Source: Burkholderiales bacterium
GTDB taxonomy: Bacteria; Pseudomonadota; Gammaproteobacteria; Burkholderiales; Burkholderiaceae_C
Assembly: GCA_028869035.1 (NCBI GenBank)
Contig: JAGWTL010000020.1
Coordinates: 1-17,424, forward strand
DNA length: 17,424 nucleotides
Direction: 5' to 3'
Position 1 is the first letter of the stretch, and every line of letters begins with the position of its first letter. A model generated the notes under the pieces. The model did no database searches. It was not told the origin of the DNA and saw nothing but the letters and a program-made list of their open reading frames with translations. Position numbers and translations under genes: made by a program. This document shows positions 1-6,990 of the stretch, piece after piece.

Positions 1-1118
1 CCAACTACCAGATCGACGTGGTGCTGGTCGAGCCCAACGAGAGCTTCATCTCCTGCCCGATCTCCAACCTGGTGATCGGCGGCAGCAAGACCCTGGGCGA
101 CATCACCACGCCCTACGACAGGCTCCAGAGCACGCACGGCGTGATCCATGCACGCGACCGCGTCACCGACATCGACCGCGGCGCGAAGAAGGTCACGCTG
201 GCCGGTGGCGCCAGCATCGGCTACGACAAGCTCATCGTCTCGCCTGGCGTGGACATGATGTGGAGCAGCATCGAAGGCCTGAAGGACGCAAACGCCTCGG
301 GCGACATCCTGCAGGCCTGGAAGGCCGGCGCCGAGACCGTGGCGCTGCGCCGCCAGCTTGAGGCCATGCCCGATGGCGGTGTCTACGCCATTGCTGTTCC
401 ATTGGCACCTTACCGCTGCCCGCCCGGCCCCTACGAGCGCGCGAGCCAGGTGGCCAGCTACTTCAAGAAGGCCAAGCCCAGGTCCAAGGTGCTGATCCTC
501 GACGCCAATCCCGACGTCACCTCCAAGGGCCCGCTGTTCAAGAAGTTCTGGGCCGAGAACTACGCCGGCATGCTGGAGTTCCGCGGCAACCACAAGGCCA
601 TCGCCGTGGACGCCAGGACCAACACCGTCAAGTTCGAAACCTCGGACGACGTGAAGGCCGACGTGCTCAACGTGCTGCCCAATATGAGCGCGGGCCTGAT
701 CGCCATGCAGTCGGGTCTGGCCAATGCCAATGGCCGCTGGTGCAATGTGAACTACCAGACCTTCGAGTCCACCGCCGCCAGGGACGTGCACGTGATCGGC
801 GACTCGGTGCTCGCCGCGCCGCTGATGCCCAAGTCCGGCCACATGGCCAACTCGCACGGCAAGGTGGTGGCCGCCGCCGTGGTGGCCCAGCTCTCGGGCC
901 TGGAGGTCAACCCGCAACCCCTGCTGACCAACACCTGCTACAGCTTCGTCAACGACAAGCTGGTGGTGCATGTGGCTTCGGTCCACCAGTACGACGCAGC
1001 CGAGAAGACCTACAAGACCGTACCGGGTTCGGGCGGCGTCTCACCCGGCCCCACCGAGCTCGAAGGCATCTACGCGATGAACTGGGCGCACAACATCTGG
1101 GCGGATACACTGCTCTGA
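1..1118 (+). CDS. fccB: Flavocytochrome c sulfide dehydrogenase, flavoprotein subunit (5' end outside window)
   Basis: FAD-dependent sulfide dehydrogenase of the periplasm. The family oxidises sulfide to sulfur or polysulfide and passes electrons to a c-type cytochrome partner (FccA). The reading frame is open to the window edge, with the first full codon at base 3, so the signal peptide and dinucleotide-binding start are missing and about 370 residues are visible. Seen directly: SCPISNLVIGG (Cys at 54-56), matching the position that binds FAD covalently in Allochromatium FccB; RCPPGPYERA (Cys at 417-419) and NTCYS (Cys at 936-938), matching the redox disulfide pair; and HVIGDS near base 800 for FAD binding. 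The C-terminal part fits the flavocytochrome c sulfide dehydrogenase flavin-binding domain. All three key cysteines are kept, so I infer an active enzyme. A SoxF-type protein is the main alternative name. Two hairpins follow the stop. Confidence 0.92.
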   Translation, partial: NYQIDVVLVEPNESFISCPISNLVIGGSKTLGDITTPYDRLQSTHGVIHARDRVTDIDRGAKKVTLAGGASIGYDKLIVSPGVDMMWSSIEGLKDANASGDILQAWKAGAETVALRRQLEAMPDGGVYAIAVPLAPYRCPPGPYERASQVASYFKKAKPRSKVLILDANPDVTSKGPLFKKFWAENYAGMLEFRGNHKAIAVDARTNTVKFETSDDVKADVLNVLPNMSAGLIAMQSGLANANGRWCNVNYQTFESTAARDVHVIGDSVLAAPLMPKSGHMANSHGKVVAAAVVAQLSGLEVNPQPLLTNTCYSFVNDKLVVHVASVHQYDAAEKTYKTVPGSGGVSPGPTELEGIYAMNWAHNIWADTLL

Positions 1119-1127
1119 TCTTGCCGG

Positions 1128-1146
1128 GCCCGGTGGCACACCGGGC
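1128..1146 (+). other. Perfect hairpin just after fccB
   Basis: GCCCGGTG and CACCGGGC form an 8-bp perfect stem with a three-base loop (GCA), 9 bases after the fccB stop codon. No T-run follows it directly. It sits immediately before the terminator hairpin at 1152, so it probably protects or helps end the fccB transcript (inference). Confidence 0.6.
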
Positions 1147-1151
1147 TCACC

Positions 1152-1172
1152 GCCGGCTCAGGCCGGCTTTTT
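1152..1172 (+). terminator. Intrinsic terminator of fccB
   Basis: GCCGGC, loop TCAG, GCCGGC, followed at once by five T. This is a compact rho-independent terminator between fccB and the DsrE-family gene 27 bases later. The downstream gene therefore depends on readthrough or on a promoter of its own, which I could not identify in the short gap. Confidence 0.75.
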
Positions 1173-1198
1173 CTTGTTGACGGATTAAGGAATTGCTC

Positions 1199-1636
1199 AT
1201 GTACAAAATCATCACCACCCTCGTCCTGGCCTGCGCGGCCATTCTGGGTTTCTCGTCGACAGCACAGGCGCAAGCCACGCAGCAGGTCAAGGCCGTCTAC
1301 CACGTGAACACCGACGTGAACACGATGCCGGCCATCCTGAACAACATCCGCAACCACCTGAACGCCGATCCCAAGGCCAAGATCGTGGTGGTCACGCACG
1401 GCCCGGGCATCAACTTCCTGCTGCAGGACGCCAAGGACAGCCAGGGCCGCGAGTTCAGCGGCGCCGTCAGCGACCTGGCGAGCAAGGGCGTGGATTTCCG
1501 CGTCTGCAACAACACGCTGACGACGCGCAACATCAGCCCCGACCGCGTGCTGATGGAGGCCAGGATCGTGCCCTCGGGCGTGGCCGAGGTGGCGCGCCTG
1601 CAGGCGCAGGAAGGTTACGTCTACCTCAAGCCCTGA
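1199..1636 (+). CDS. Secreted DsrE-family (sulfur-carrier-like) protein
   Basis: 145-residue protein of the DsrE/YchN-like fold. The N-terminus is a clear Sec signal peptide: Lys3, a hydrophobic core from about 4 to 18, then STAQA/QA giving likely cleavage after Ala24 or Ala26, so the mature protein is periplasmic. VVVTHGPGINFLL (about 63-75) is the typical second-strand region, and FRVCNNTL places a single Cys103 at the position where DsrE/TusD proteins carry persulfide. I chose ATG 1199 over the in-frame TTG 1193 because AAGGA lies at 1187-1191, seven bases before it. It follows fccB after a terminator. Handling of sulfane sulfur released by FccB in the periplasm is an inference; no partner or reaction is shown by the sequence. 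Many DsrE-like proteins of this type are uncharacterised. Confidence 0.87.
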   Translation: MYKIITTLVLACAAILGFSSTAQAQATQQVKAVYHVNTDVNTMPAILNNIRNHLNADPKAKIVVVTHGPGINFLLQDAKDSQGREFSGAVSDLASKGVDFRVCNNTLTTRNISPDRVLMEARIVPSGVAEVARLQAQEGYVYLKP

Positions 1637-1654
1637 GCACCCGACGCGCACAGC

Positions 1655-1684
1655 AAAAAGGGGCCTCTCAGGCCCCTTTGCTTT
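1655..1684. terminator. Bidirectional terminator between the DsrE-family gene and arsR
   Basis: AAAGGGGCCT, loop CTC, AGGCCCCTTT: a perfect 10-bp stem (1657-1679). Five A precede it, and TTTGCTTT follows, so it can end transcription of the plus-strand DsrE gene and of the minus-strand regulator, both of which point into it. Confidence 0.88.
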
Positions 1685-1701
1685 GGCGGACGCGCCAGTG
1701 C

Positions 1702-2076
1702 TCAGGCGGCCGGCGAAGCCGAATGCTCGGCCGAGGGCATTTCGAAGTTCGCCTCGGAGGCGATCTGTGTGCACACCGCTCGGCACAGGGCCGACACCCG
1801 GTCATCGATGATGCGGTAGTAGATCTGCACACCTTCGCGGCGCTTGCCCAGCACACCGGCCTGGTACAGCGTGGTCAGGTGCTGCGACATATTGGGCTGG
1901 GTGGTGTCGATCTTGCCCAGCAGGTAGCTGACGTTGCGCTCGCCGTCGCAAAGGTGGCTGATGATCTTCAGCCGCATGGGCGCGGACATGACACGAAAAA
2001 CCTCTGCCGCCAGTTCGAAAACCTGGTCGGGCTCGGTCACGGTGGCCGGGGTGGGCTGGATGGAACGCTTGCTCAT
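1702..2076 (-). CDS. ArsR/SmtB-family transcription regulator, probably sulfur-responsive
   Basis: 124-residue winged-helix repressor. The helix-turn-helix core is at about 46-72 (VSYLLGKIDTTQPNMSQHLT, including TQPNMSQH), followed by a wing KRREGVQIYYRI. Cysteines are Cys43 (in HLCDGE, the place of the ELCVCD metal box), Cys98 and Cys102 in the last helix. One cysteine in the early part and one in the last helix is the pattern of the persulfide sensors SqrR, BigR and Pseudaminobacter SoxR, and the neighbouring fccB/DsrE genes support that reading, but a thiol-bound metal sensor cannot be excluded. ATG 2074-2076 has the weak upstream GGATAGGG. It ends at a shared terminator with the sulfur genes and has an AT-rich gap in front of it. 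Target genes are inferred, not seen. Confidence 0.9.
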   Translation of the reverse strand: MSKRSIQPTPATVTEPDQVFELAAEVFRVMSAPMRLKIISHLCDGERNVSYLLGKIDTTQPNMSQHLTTLYQAGVLGKRREGVQIYYRIIDDRVSALCRAVCTQIASEANFEMPSAEHSASPAA

Positions 2077-2134
2077 GACAAACCCTATCCTAATATAAGT
2101 ACTTGCTCATTCTACAGATGGACGGGTACTTTCA
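2077..2134 (-). promoter_or_regulatory. Candidate promoter/operator of the ArsR-family gene
   Basis: 58-base AT-rich gap upstream of the regulator. On the minus strand it holds TATATT (bases 2092-2097, five of six matches to the -10 consensus) and an exact palindrome AAGTACTT (2097-2104) set in an AT-rich block (AATATAAGTACTTGCTCATT). ArsR-family repressors often bind such dyads over their own -10. I found no convincing -35 box, and the dyad arms beyond eight bases are poor. Confidence 0.4.
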
Positions 2135-3760
2135 TCACCCATTCTTATCACGCAAGGTACGGCTCAGCAACAGCACCGGGATCAGGCCCACCAGCACCAG
2201 GGCCAGCGAAGGCAGGGCCGCCTCACCCAGGCGCTCGTCGCGGGCCAGCTGGTAGGCCACCACGGCCAGGGTGTCGCTGTTGAAGGGGCGCAGCACCAGG
2301 GTGGCGGGCAGCTCCTTCATCACGTCCACGAAAACCAGCAGCGTGGCCGCCAGCACCGAACGGCGCAGCAGGGGCCAGTGCACGCGGGCGAGCAGGCCCC
2401 AGCCGCCACCGCCCAGCATGCGCGCGCTGTCGTCCAGGCTGGGCGGGATGCGGGCATAACCGCTTTGCAGGGACTGCAGGGCCACGGCCACAAAGCGCAC
2501 CAGATAGGCCCAGACCAGGCCCAGCGAGGTGGCCGTGACCCAGTAGGCGGCGCCGGCCTGCGGCCAGCGGGCCTGCACCCAGCCCACGGGCAGCAGCAGG
2601 CCCACCACGATGACCGCGCCCGGCACGGCATACCCGAGGCTGGCCAGCCGGACCACGGCGCGTGTCAGCACGTCGGGCAGGCGCCGCAGCGCGTAGGCCA
2701 GCAGCAGGGCCACGGCCACGGCCAGCACGGCGCCGATCAACCCCAGGCGCACGCTGTTGCCGGCCCAGACCGGGAAGCGCTCCCAGGGCAGCTCGGACCA
2801 GCCGGCCACCAGCGGTCGGAACATGAAGAGCACCGGCGCCACAAAACCCATCAGCAGCGGCAGGCCGCAGACGGCCCAGGCGGCCACCAGGCGCAAGCCA
2901 CGCAGCGGTACCGGCCGCGCTTCCGCATAGGCCTGGCGCGCGGTGCGCGAACTCACGAAACGCAGGCGTTGGCGCGAGCGGTGCTCCAGCCAGAGCAGCA
3001 GGGCCACGAAACCCAGCAGCAGGGTGGCCAGCTGGGCCGCGGCGATGCGGTTGTCCATGGCCAGCCAGGCTTTGTAGATGCCGGCGGTGAAGGTCTGAAT
3101 GCCGAAGTAACTGGCCACACCGAAGTCGGCCAGGGTTTCCATGAGCGCCAGCGCCACGCCGGCGGCCACGGCCGGGCGCGCCAGCGGCAGGGCCACCTCG
3201 CGGATGCGGCGCGACAGGGGCGCCCCCAATAGGCGGGCCGCTTCCATGAGATGGCTGGCGCGCTCGGCCAGGGCCGTGCGCGCCAGCAGGTAGACGTAGG
3301 GATAGAGCGCGAAGGTCAGCACCCAGGCCGCGCCCGCGGTGTTGCGGATCTCGGGGAACATGCGTCCCTGCAGGCCGGTGACCGCGCGCAGCCAGCCCTG
3401 CAAGGGGCCGCTGTACTGCAGGAAGTCGGTGTAGGCGTAAGCGATCACATAGGCCGGCATGGCCAGGGGCAGCAGGAGCGCCCATTCAAAGAAGCGCCGA
3501 CCCGGAAAGTCGAACAGGGTCACGGCCGCGGCCGAGGACAGGCCCACGGCGATCACCCCCATGGTCACCAGCAGGCAGAGCCCCACCGTGGTGGCCAGGT
3601 AGTCGGGCAGGACGGTGCGCGCCATCTCGCGCAGGATCTCCGTGGCCTGGGCCCCGGGTGCGCCACCGGGCAGCCAGGCGCCCAGGAGCGCGAGCACGGG
3701 CAGCATCAGGGCGGCAGTGAAGAGCAGCAGGAAAAGGTGACGAAGCCGGCGCAAGGCCAT
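2135..3760 (-). CDS. fbpB: Iron(III)-type ABC transporter permease (FbpB/SfuB-like, duplicated domain)
   Basis: 541-residue inner-membrane permease with two fused transmembrane halves, each with about six hydrophobic segments, as in FbpB/SfuB/HitB ferric iron importers. The coupling (EAA) loops that contact the ATPase are visible at about 172-191 (EAARLLGAPLSRRIREVALP) and 444-463 (DSARMLGGGGWGLLARVHWP). I chose ATG 3758-3760 (MALRRLRHLF). The longer frame starting at 3844 would run across the start of the divergent ATPase gene and adds a non-hydrophobic tail. There is no clear ribosome site, so the start is moderately sure. The matching ATPase is divergent. No substrate-binding protein is in the window, so iron(III) as cargo is inferred from family likeness. 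Thiamine and phosphonate or 2-aminoethylphosphonate permeases are the closest alternatives. Confidence 0.86.
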   Translation of the reverse strand: MALRRLRHLFLLLFTAALMLPVLALLGAWLPGGAPGAQATEILREMARTVLPDYLATTVGLCLLVTMGVIAVGLSSAAAVTLFDFPGRRFFEWALLLPLAMPAYVIAYAYTDFLQYSGPLQGWLRAVTGLQGRMFPEIRNTAGAAWVLTFALYPYVYLLARTALAERASHLMEAARLLGAPLSRRIREVALPLARPAVAAGVALALMETLADFGVASYFGIQTFTAGIYKAWLAMDNRIAAAQLATLLLGFVALLLWLEHRSRQRLRFVSSRTARQAYAEARPVPLRGLRLVAAWAVCGLPLLMGFVAPVLFMFRPLVAGWSELPWERFPVWAGNSVRLGLIGAVLAVAVALLLAYALRRLPDVLTRAVVRLASLGYAVPGAVIVVGLLLPVGWVQARWPQAGAAYWVTATSLGLVWAYLVRFVAVALQSLQSGYARIPPSLDDSARMLGGGGWGLLARVHWPLLRRSVLAATLLVFVDVMKELPATLVLRPFNSDTLAVVAYQLARDERLGEAALPSLALVLVGLIPVLLLSRTLRDKNG

Positions 3761-3824
3761 GAACGGGGCACCCGTGAGGGATAAGGAGCGTAATGAGAAT
3801 TGTAAGCATCTAAAATGAGCCACC
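3761..3824. promoter_or_regulatory. Divergent promoter region with possible Fur box
   Basis: 64-base gap between fbpB (minus) and fbpC (plus). Bases 3790-3816 are strikingly AT-rich in a GC-rich region. TGAGAATTGTAAGCA (3794-3808) matches the 7-1-7 Fur consensus TGATAATNATTATCA at 10 of 14 defined positions, the left half better than the right. TAAAAT (3811-3816, plus) and TACAAT (3799-3804 read on the minus strand) are five-of-six -10 candidates, so a bound repressor would cover both. No good -35 boxes are visible. Confidence 0.45.
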
Positions 3825-4889
3825 ATGTTCCTTGAAGTCTCCAAGCTCGCAGTACGCTACCCCGGCGCGGCCCAGGCCGCAGTGCAGGACGTGTCGCTGG
3901 GGCTGCGCGCCGGCGACATCGGCGTGCTGATCGGTCCTTCAGGCTGCGGCAAGACCACACTCTTGCGTGCCGTGGCCGGGCTGGAGCCGGTGAACGGCGG
4001 CGAGATCCGCCTCTCGGGCCAGGTGGTGGGCAGCGCCAGCACCCAGCTGGCGCCCGAGGCGCGCCGCATCGGCATGGTGTTTCAGGACTACGCTCTCTTC
4101 CCACACCTGGACGTGGGGCACAACGTGGCTTTCGGCATTCACCAGCTGCCACGCGCCGAGCGCGCACAACGCGTGCGCGCAGTGCTGGCCCTGGTGGGCC
4201 TGGAGGGGAGCGAGTCGCGTTACCCGCACGAGCTCTCGGGCGGGCAGCAGCAGCGTGTGGCCCTCGCCCGCGCGCTGGCGCCGCGCCCGCAGCTGCTGCT
4301 GCTGGACGAACCCTTTTCCAACCTCGACGTCGAGTTGCGCGAGCGCCTGGCGCACGAGGTGCGCAACATCCTCAAGGCCGCGCAGGCCACGGCCCTGTTC
4401 GTCACGCACGACCAGCTCGAGGCCTTCGCCATCGGCGACACCATCGGTGTCATGCACCAGGGCCGCCTGCACCAGTGGGACGATGCCTACACGCTCTACC
4501 ACCGCCCGGCCACGCGTTTCGTGGCCGACTTCATCGGCCATGGCGTGTTCGCGCCGGCCACCCTGCGCGAAGTGAACCAGCAGATCGTGGTGCAGACGCC
4601 GCTGGGCGAGCTGACCGACGTGGCCGAATGCCCCCTGCCCGGTGCGTTTGCCGGCGGCGAATGCGATGTGCTGCTGCGCGCCGACGACATCGTGCACGAC
4701 GACAACGCGCCCGTGAAGGCCGAGATCATCCGCAAGGCTTTTCGCGGTTCGGAGTTCCTCTACACCCTGCGCCTGGCCGGTGGCCAGACCGTGCTGGCCC
4801 ATGTGCCCAGCCACCACGACCACAGGATCGGCGAGTGGATCGGCATCCGGCCCGAGGTGGACCACGTGGTCACCTTCGAGCGGGTCTGA
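3825..4889 (+). CDS. fbpC: Iron(III)-type ABC transporter ATP-binding protein (FbpC-like)
   Basis: 354-residue ATPase that would power the adjacent permease at the cytoplasmic face. All nucleotide-binding motifs are intact: Walker A GPSGCGKTT (37-45), Q-loop FQDYALFPH (Gln87), signature LSGGQQQRVALARAL (137-151), Walker B LLLLDEPFSNLD (157-168) and H-loop THDQLEA (His195). A C-terminal TOBE-like regulatory region follows from about 240. Length and LFPHLDVGHNVAFG after the Q-loop fit the FbpC/PotA group. ATG 3825-3827 gives the natural MFLEVSKLAVRY start. The Shine-Dalgarno match is weak (GAG at 3817-3819), and a TAAAAT box ends only eight bases before the ATG, so the leader may be very short. 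The stop codon lies inside a palindrome shared with the convergent plsC-like gene. Confidence 0.92.
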   Translation: MFLEVSKLAVRYPGAAQAAVQDVSLGLRAGDIGVLIGPSGCGKTTLLRAVAGLEPVNGGEIRLSGQVVGSASTQLAPEARRIGMVFQDYALFPHLDVGHNVAFGIHQLPRAERAQRVRAVLALVGLEGSESRYPHELSGGQQQRVALARALAPRPQLLLLDEPFSNLDVELRERLAHEVRNILKAAQATALFVTHDQLEAFAIGDTIGVMHQGRLHQWDDAYTLYHRPATRFVADFIGHGVFAPATLREVNQQIVVQTPLGELTDVAECPLPGAFAGGECDVLLRADDIVHDDNAPVKAEIIRKAFRGSEFLYTLRLAGGQTVLAHVPSHHDHRIGEWIGIRPEVDHVVTFERV

Positions 4890-4899
4890 GGCTCAGACC
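4883..4899. repeat. Palindrome containing both stop codons of convergent fbpC and plsC
   Basis: GGTCTGAG-G-CTCAGACC: two perfect 8-base arms around one central base. The plus-strand stop (4887-4889) is in the left arm and the minus-strand stop (4893-4895) in the right arm. Both genes end Val-stop as GTC TGA. There is no T-run, so it is not a classic terminator. Confidence 0.75.
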
Positions 4900-5660
4900 G
4901 GCGGCGCTTCGCGCAGCTGCATGACCGCGGCGCGCAGCGCCTGCGCCCAGGCCCGCCGCTCGCGTCCTTGCGAGTCCTGCACCACGCCAAAGACGATGCG
5001 CACCGTGATGCCGCGCGCGCGCACCGTGCGCCAGACCGAACCCAGCAGGGTGTCGTCGCCCACATAAGCGGGCGCCAGGCTGCGCTCGCCGCTGCGCGTG
5101 TCGATGAACTGCAAGGCCACGGGCTGTACGGGCGCGCCGGCCGCGATGGCGGCCTGCAGCAGGTTGGCGTGAAAGGGCAGCAGGTCCACACCATCACTGG
5201 TGGTGCCTTCGGGGAAAACCGCCAGCACGTCACCGGCGCGCAGGCTGTCGGCCATGTGGTGCACCACGCGCATGGCGTCACGGCGTGACTCGCGCTGGAT
5301 GAAGAGCGTACCCACGCCGCTGGCCAGGGCACCGATCAGCGGCCAGGCCTGGACGTCGGCCTTGGAGACGAAGCGGCAGAAACGCGCGGCGTGCAGCGAG
5401 GTGATGTCCAGCCAGGAGATGTGGTTGGCCACCAGCAGCAGGGGGCCGGGCAAGGCGGCCTCGCCCTGCACTTCGAGCCGGATGCCCAGGCGCGCGAGCA
5501 TCTCGCGCGACCAGGCCTGCACGCGGATGGCGCGCTGCTCCTCACTCAGGCGCGGAAAACGCAGCAGGATGGTCAGCAGGCCCGCGACGATGTGCGTGCT
5601 GGCCCGCGCCAGTCGCCAGACCGCAAGCAGCCTGGAAACTTCAGGCGGCCTGATAGGCAA
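4893..5660 (-). CDS. plsC: Lysophospholipid / 1-acyl-sn-glycerol-3-phosphate acyltransferase (PlsC family)
   Basis: About 255 residues. PlsC enzymes acylate lysophosphatidic acid to phosphatidic acid at the inner membrane. Seen: the catalytic NHISWLD (H80 to D85, the HX4D motif), GTLFIQR (117-123), the substrate motif FPEGTTSDG (149-157), and a hydrophobic N-terminal segment (about 21-35). The start is uncertain. The frame extends to 5804, but that would cover 160 bases of pyrX with composition unlike a real N-terminus, and no ATG exists near the conserved part. TTG 5658-5660 is taken here, with GTG 5667-5669 possible; either overlaps the pyrX stop by 20-29 bases, suggesting translational coupling. 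Last gene of the pyr operon. An exact lipid substrate, or an ornithine-lipid acyltransferase role, cannot be told from sequence. Confidence 0.85.
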   Translation of the reverse strand: MPIRPPEVSRLLAVWRLARASTHIVAGLLTILLRFPRLSEEQRAIRVQAWSREMLARLGIRLEVQGEAALPGPLLLVANHISWLDITSLHAARFCRFVSKADVQAWPLIGALASGVGTLFIQRESRRDAMRVVHHMADSLRAGDVLAVFPEGTTSDGVDLLPFHANLLQAAIAAGAPVQPVALQFIDTRSGERSLAPAYVGDDTLLGSVWRTVRARGITVRIVFGVVQDSQGRERRAWAQALRAAVMQLREAPPV

Positions 5661-6936
5661 CCTGCCCACCGACGATGGTGCAGCGCACGCGCGCGGGCAG
5701 CTCGTAACCGGCAAAGGGCGTGTGCTTGCCCTGGCTGCGCAGCGCTGCAGGCAACACTGTCCATTCGGCCTGCGGGTCGAAGACGCAGACGTCGGCCACG
5801 CCACCCACCACGAGCTGGCCGGCGCTGGCCTGCAGGGTACCCAGGGCGTTGCCCAGCACCCGCGCGGGTTCGCTGCTGAGCACGGCCAGGGCCCGCGTCA
5901 GGCCCACGCCGCTTTCCTGCCCCCACTTGAGTGCCAGGCTCAGCAGCAGCTCCACGCCGGTGGCGCCGGGTTCGGCCTCGGCGAAGGGCAGCATCTTGGC
6001 GTCTTCGTCCACCGGCGTGTGGTCGGAGACCAGGGCGTCGATGGTGCCGTCGGCCAGGGCTTCGCGCAAGGCATCGCGGTCGGCCTGCTGGCGCAGCGGC
6101 GGGTTGAGGCGCATGCGGCTGTCGAAGTAACCGATGTCGTTGTCGGTCAGGTGCAGGGAGTTGATGCTGATGTCGCAGGTGACGGGCAGGCCCTGGTCCT
6201 TGGCCAGTCTTACCAGGGCCACACCGGCCGCGCTGCTGAGGCGGCACAGGTGCACGCGCGCGCCGGTGGCACGCATCAGCTCGAAGATGGTGTAGAGGGC
6301 GATGGTCTCGGCGGCCACCGGCACGCCCGACAGACCCAGGCGCGTGGCCAGCGCGCCGCTGGCCGCCACCCCCTGCCCCATGTAATGGTCGTTCGGGCGC
6401 AGCCAGACCGCGTAGCCGAAGGTGCTGGCGTACTGGAAGGCGCGCTGCAGGATCTGGGTGTTGACCAGGGGCACATCGGCCTGGCTGAAGGCCACGCAAC
6501 CGGACTCGGTGAGTTCGGCCATCTCGGTCAGGATCTCGCCCTGCAGATTGCGCGTGAGCGCGCCGATGGGAAAGACACGCGCCTGGTGCAATTTCTCGGC
6601 GCGGAACTTGAGCATCTCGACCAGGCCGGGCTCGTCGAGCACGGGGTCGGTGTCGGGCGGGCAGGCGAGAGCGGTGACACCACCGGCCACGGCGGCAGCC
6701 ATCTCGGATTCGAGCATGCCCTCGTGCTCGTGGCCGGGTTCGCGCAGGCGCACAGCCAGGTCCATGAGACCGGGGGCGACGACACAGCCGGCGGCCTCGA
6801 CCACACGGTTGGGCGCAAAGTCGGCCGGCAGCTTGCCGATGGCCACGATGCGGCCGGCGGCGATGGCCAGGTCGGCGATCTCGTCGCGGTTGCTGGCGGG
6901 GTCGATGACACGGCCGCCCTTGATCAACAATTTCAT
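5641..6936 (-). CDS. pyrX: Non-catalytic dihydroorotase homologue PyrC' / PyrX, PyrB partner
   Basis: 431-residue protein with the class I dihydroorotase fold but a ruined metal site. The canonical DxHxHxR is D59-L-A-V-R-L-R65, so both zinc histidines are replaced (Ala61, Arg63). The FSDDG loop is FSQAD (150-154), the next metal histidine region reads WLRPND, and the later ligand His is Arg232 in HLCRLSS; only Asp305 of SDHTP remains. In Pseudomonas the equivalent PyrC' is an inactive subunit needed to assemble aspartate transcarbamoylase with PyrB. The position directly after pyrB supports the same role here, so a true dihydroorotase should be encoded elsewhere. Start ATG 6934-6936 has GGAG about eight bases upstream; the longer frame to 6987 has no support. 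Often mis-annotated as an active dihydroorotase. Confidence 0.92.
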   Translation of the reverse strand: MKLLIKGGRVIDPASNRDEIADLAIAAGRIVAIGKLPADFAPNRVVEAAGCVVAPGLMDLAVRLREPGHEHEGMLESEMAAAVAGGVTALACPPDTDPVLDEPGLVEMLKFRAEKLHQARVFPIGALTRNLQGEILTEMAELTESGCVAFSQADVPLVNTQILQRAFQYASTFGYAVWLRPNDHYMGQGVAASGALATRLGLSGVPVAAETIALYTIFELMRATGARVHLCRLSSAAGVALVRLAKDQGLPVTCDISINSLHLTDNDIGYFDSRMRLNPPLRQQADRDALREALADGTIDALVSDHTPVDEDAKMLPFAEAEPGATGVELLLSLALKWGQESGVGLTRALAVLSSEPARVLGNALGTLQASAGQLVVGGVADVCVFDPQAEWTVLPAALRSQGKHTPFAGYELPARVRCTIVGGQVAYQAA

Positions 6937-6990
6937 CTTCTTAGCTCCACTGCTCTGCACACAGATTTCGGCGCGCCACAAAACCAAACC

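Noticed and set aside
2223..3485. A 420-residue minus-strand frame overlapping the permease
   Set aside because: Translation is Ala/Gly/Arg/Pro-rich without membrane segments, while the other frame gives a clean two-fold permease with both EAA loops.
3761..3844. Longer start of the permease at 3844 or 3826
   Set aside because: Would overlap the first codons of the divergent fbpC and use up the AT-rich promoter gap; the hydrophobic N-terminus begins naturally at 3760.
5661..5804. N-terminal extension of the plsC-like protein up to 5804
   Set aside because: It lies wholly inside the pyrX 3' end, is Arg/Pro/Cys-rich, and does not look like any acyltransferase N-terminus.
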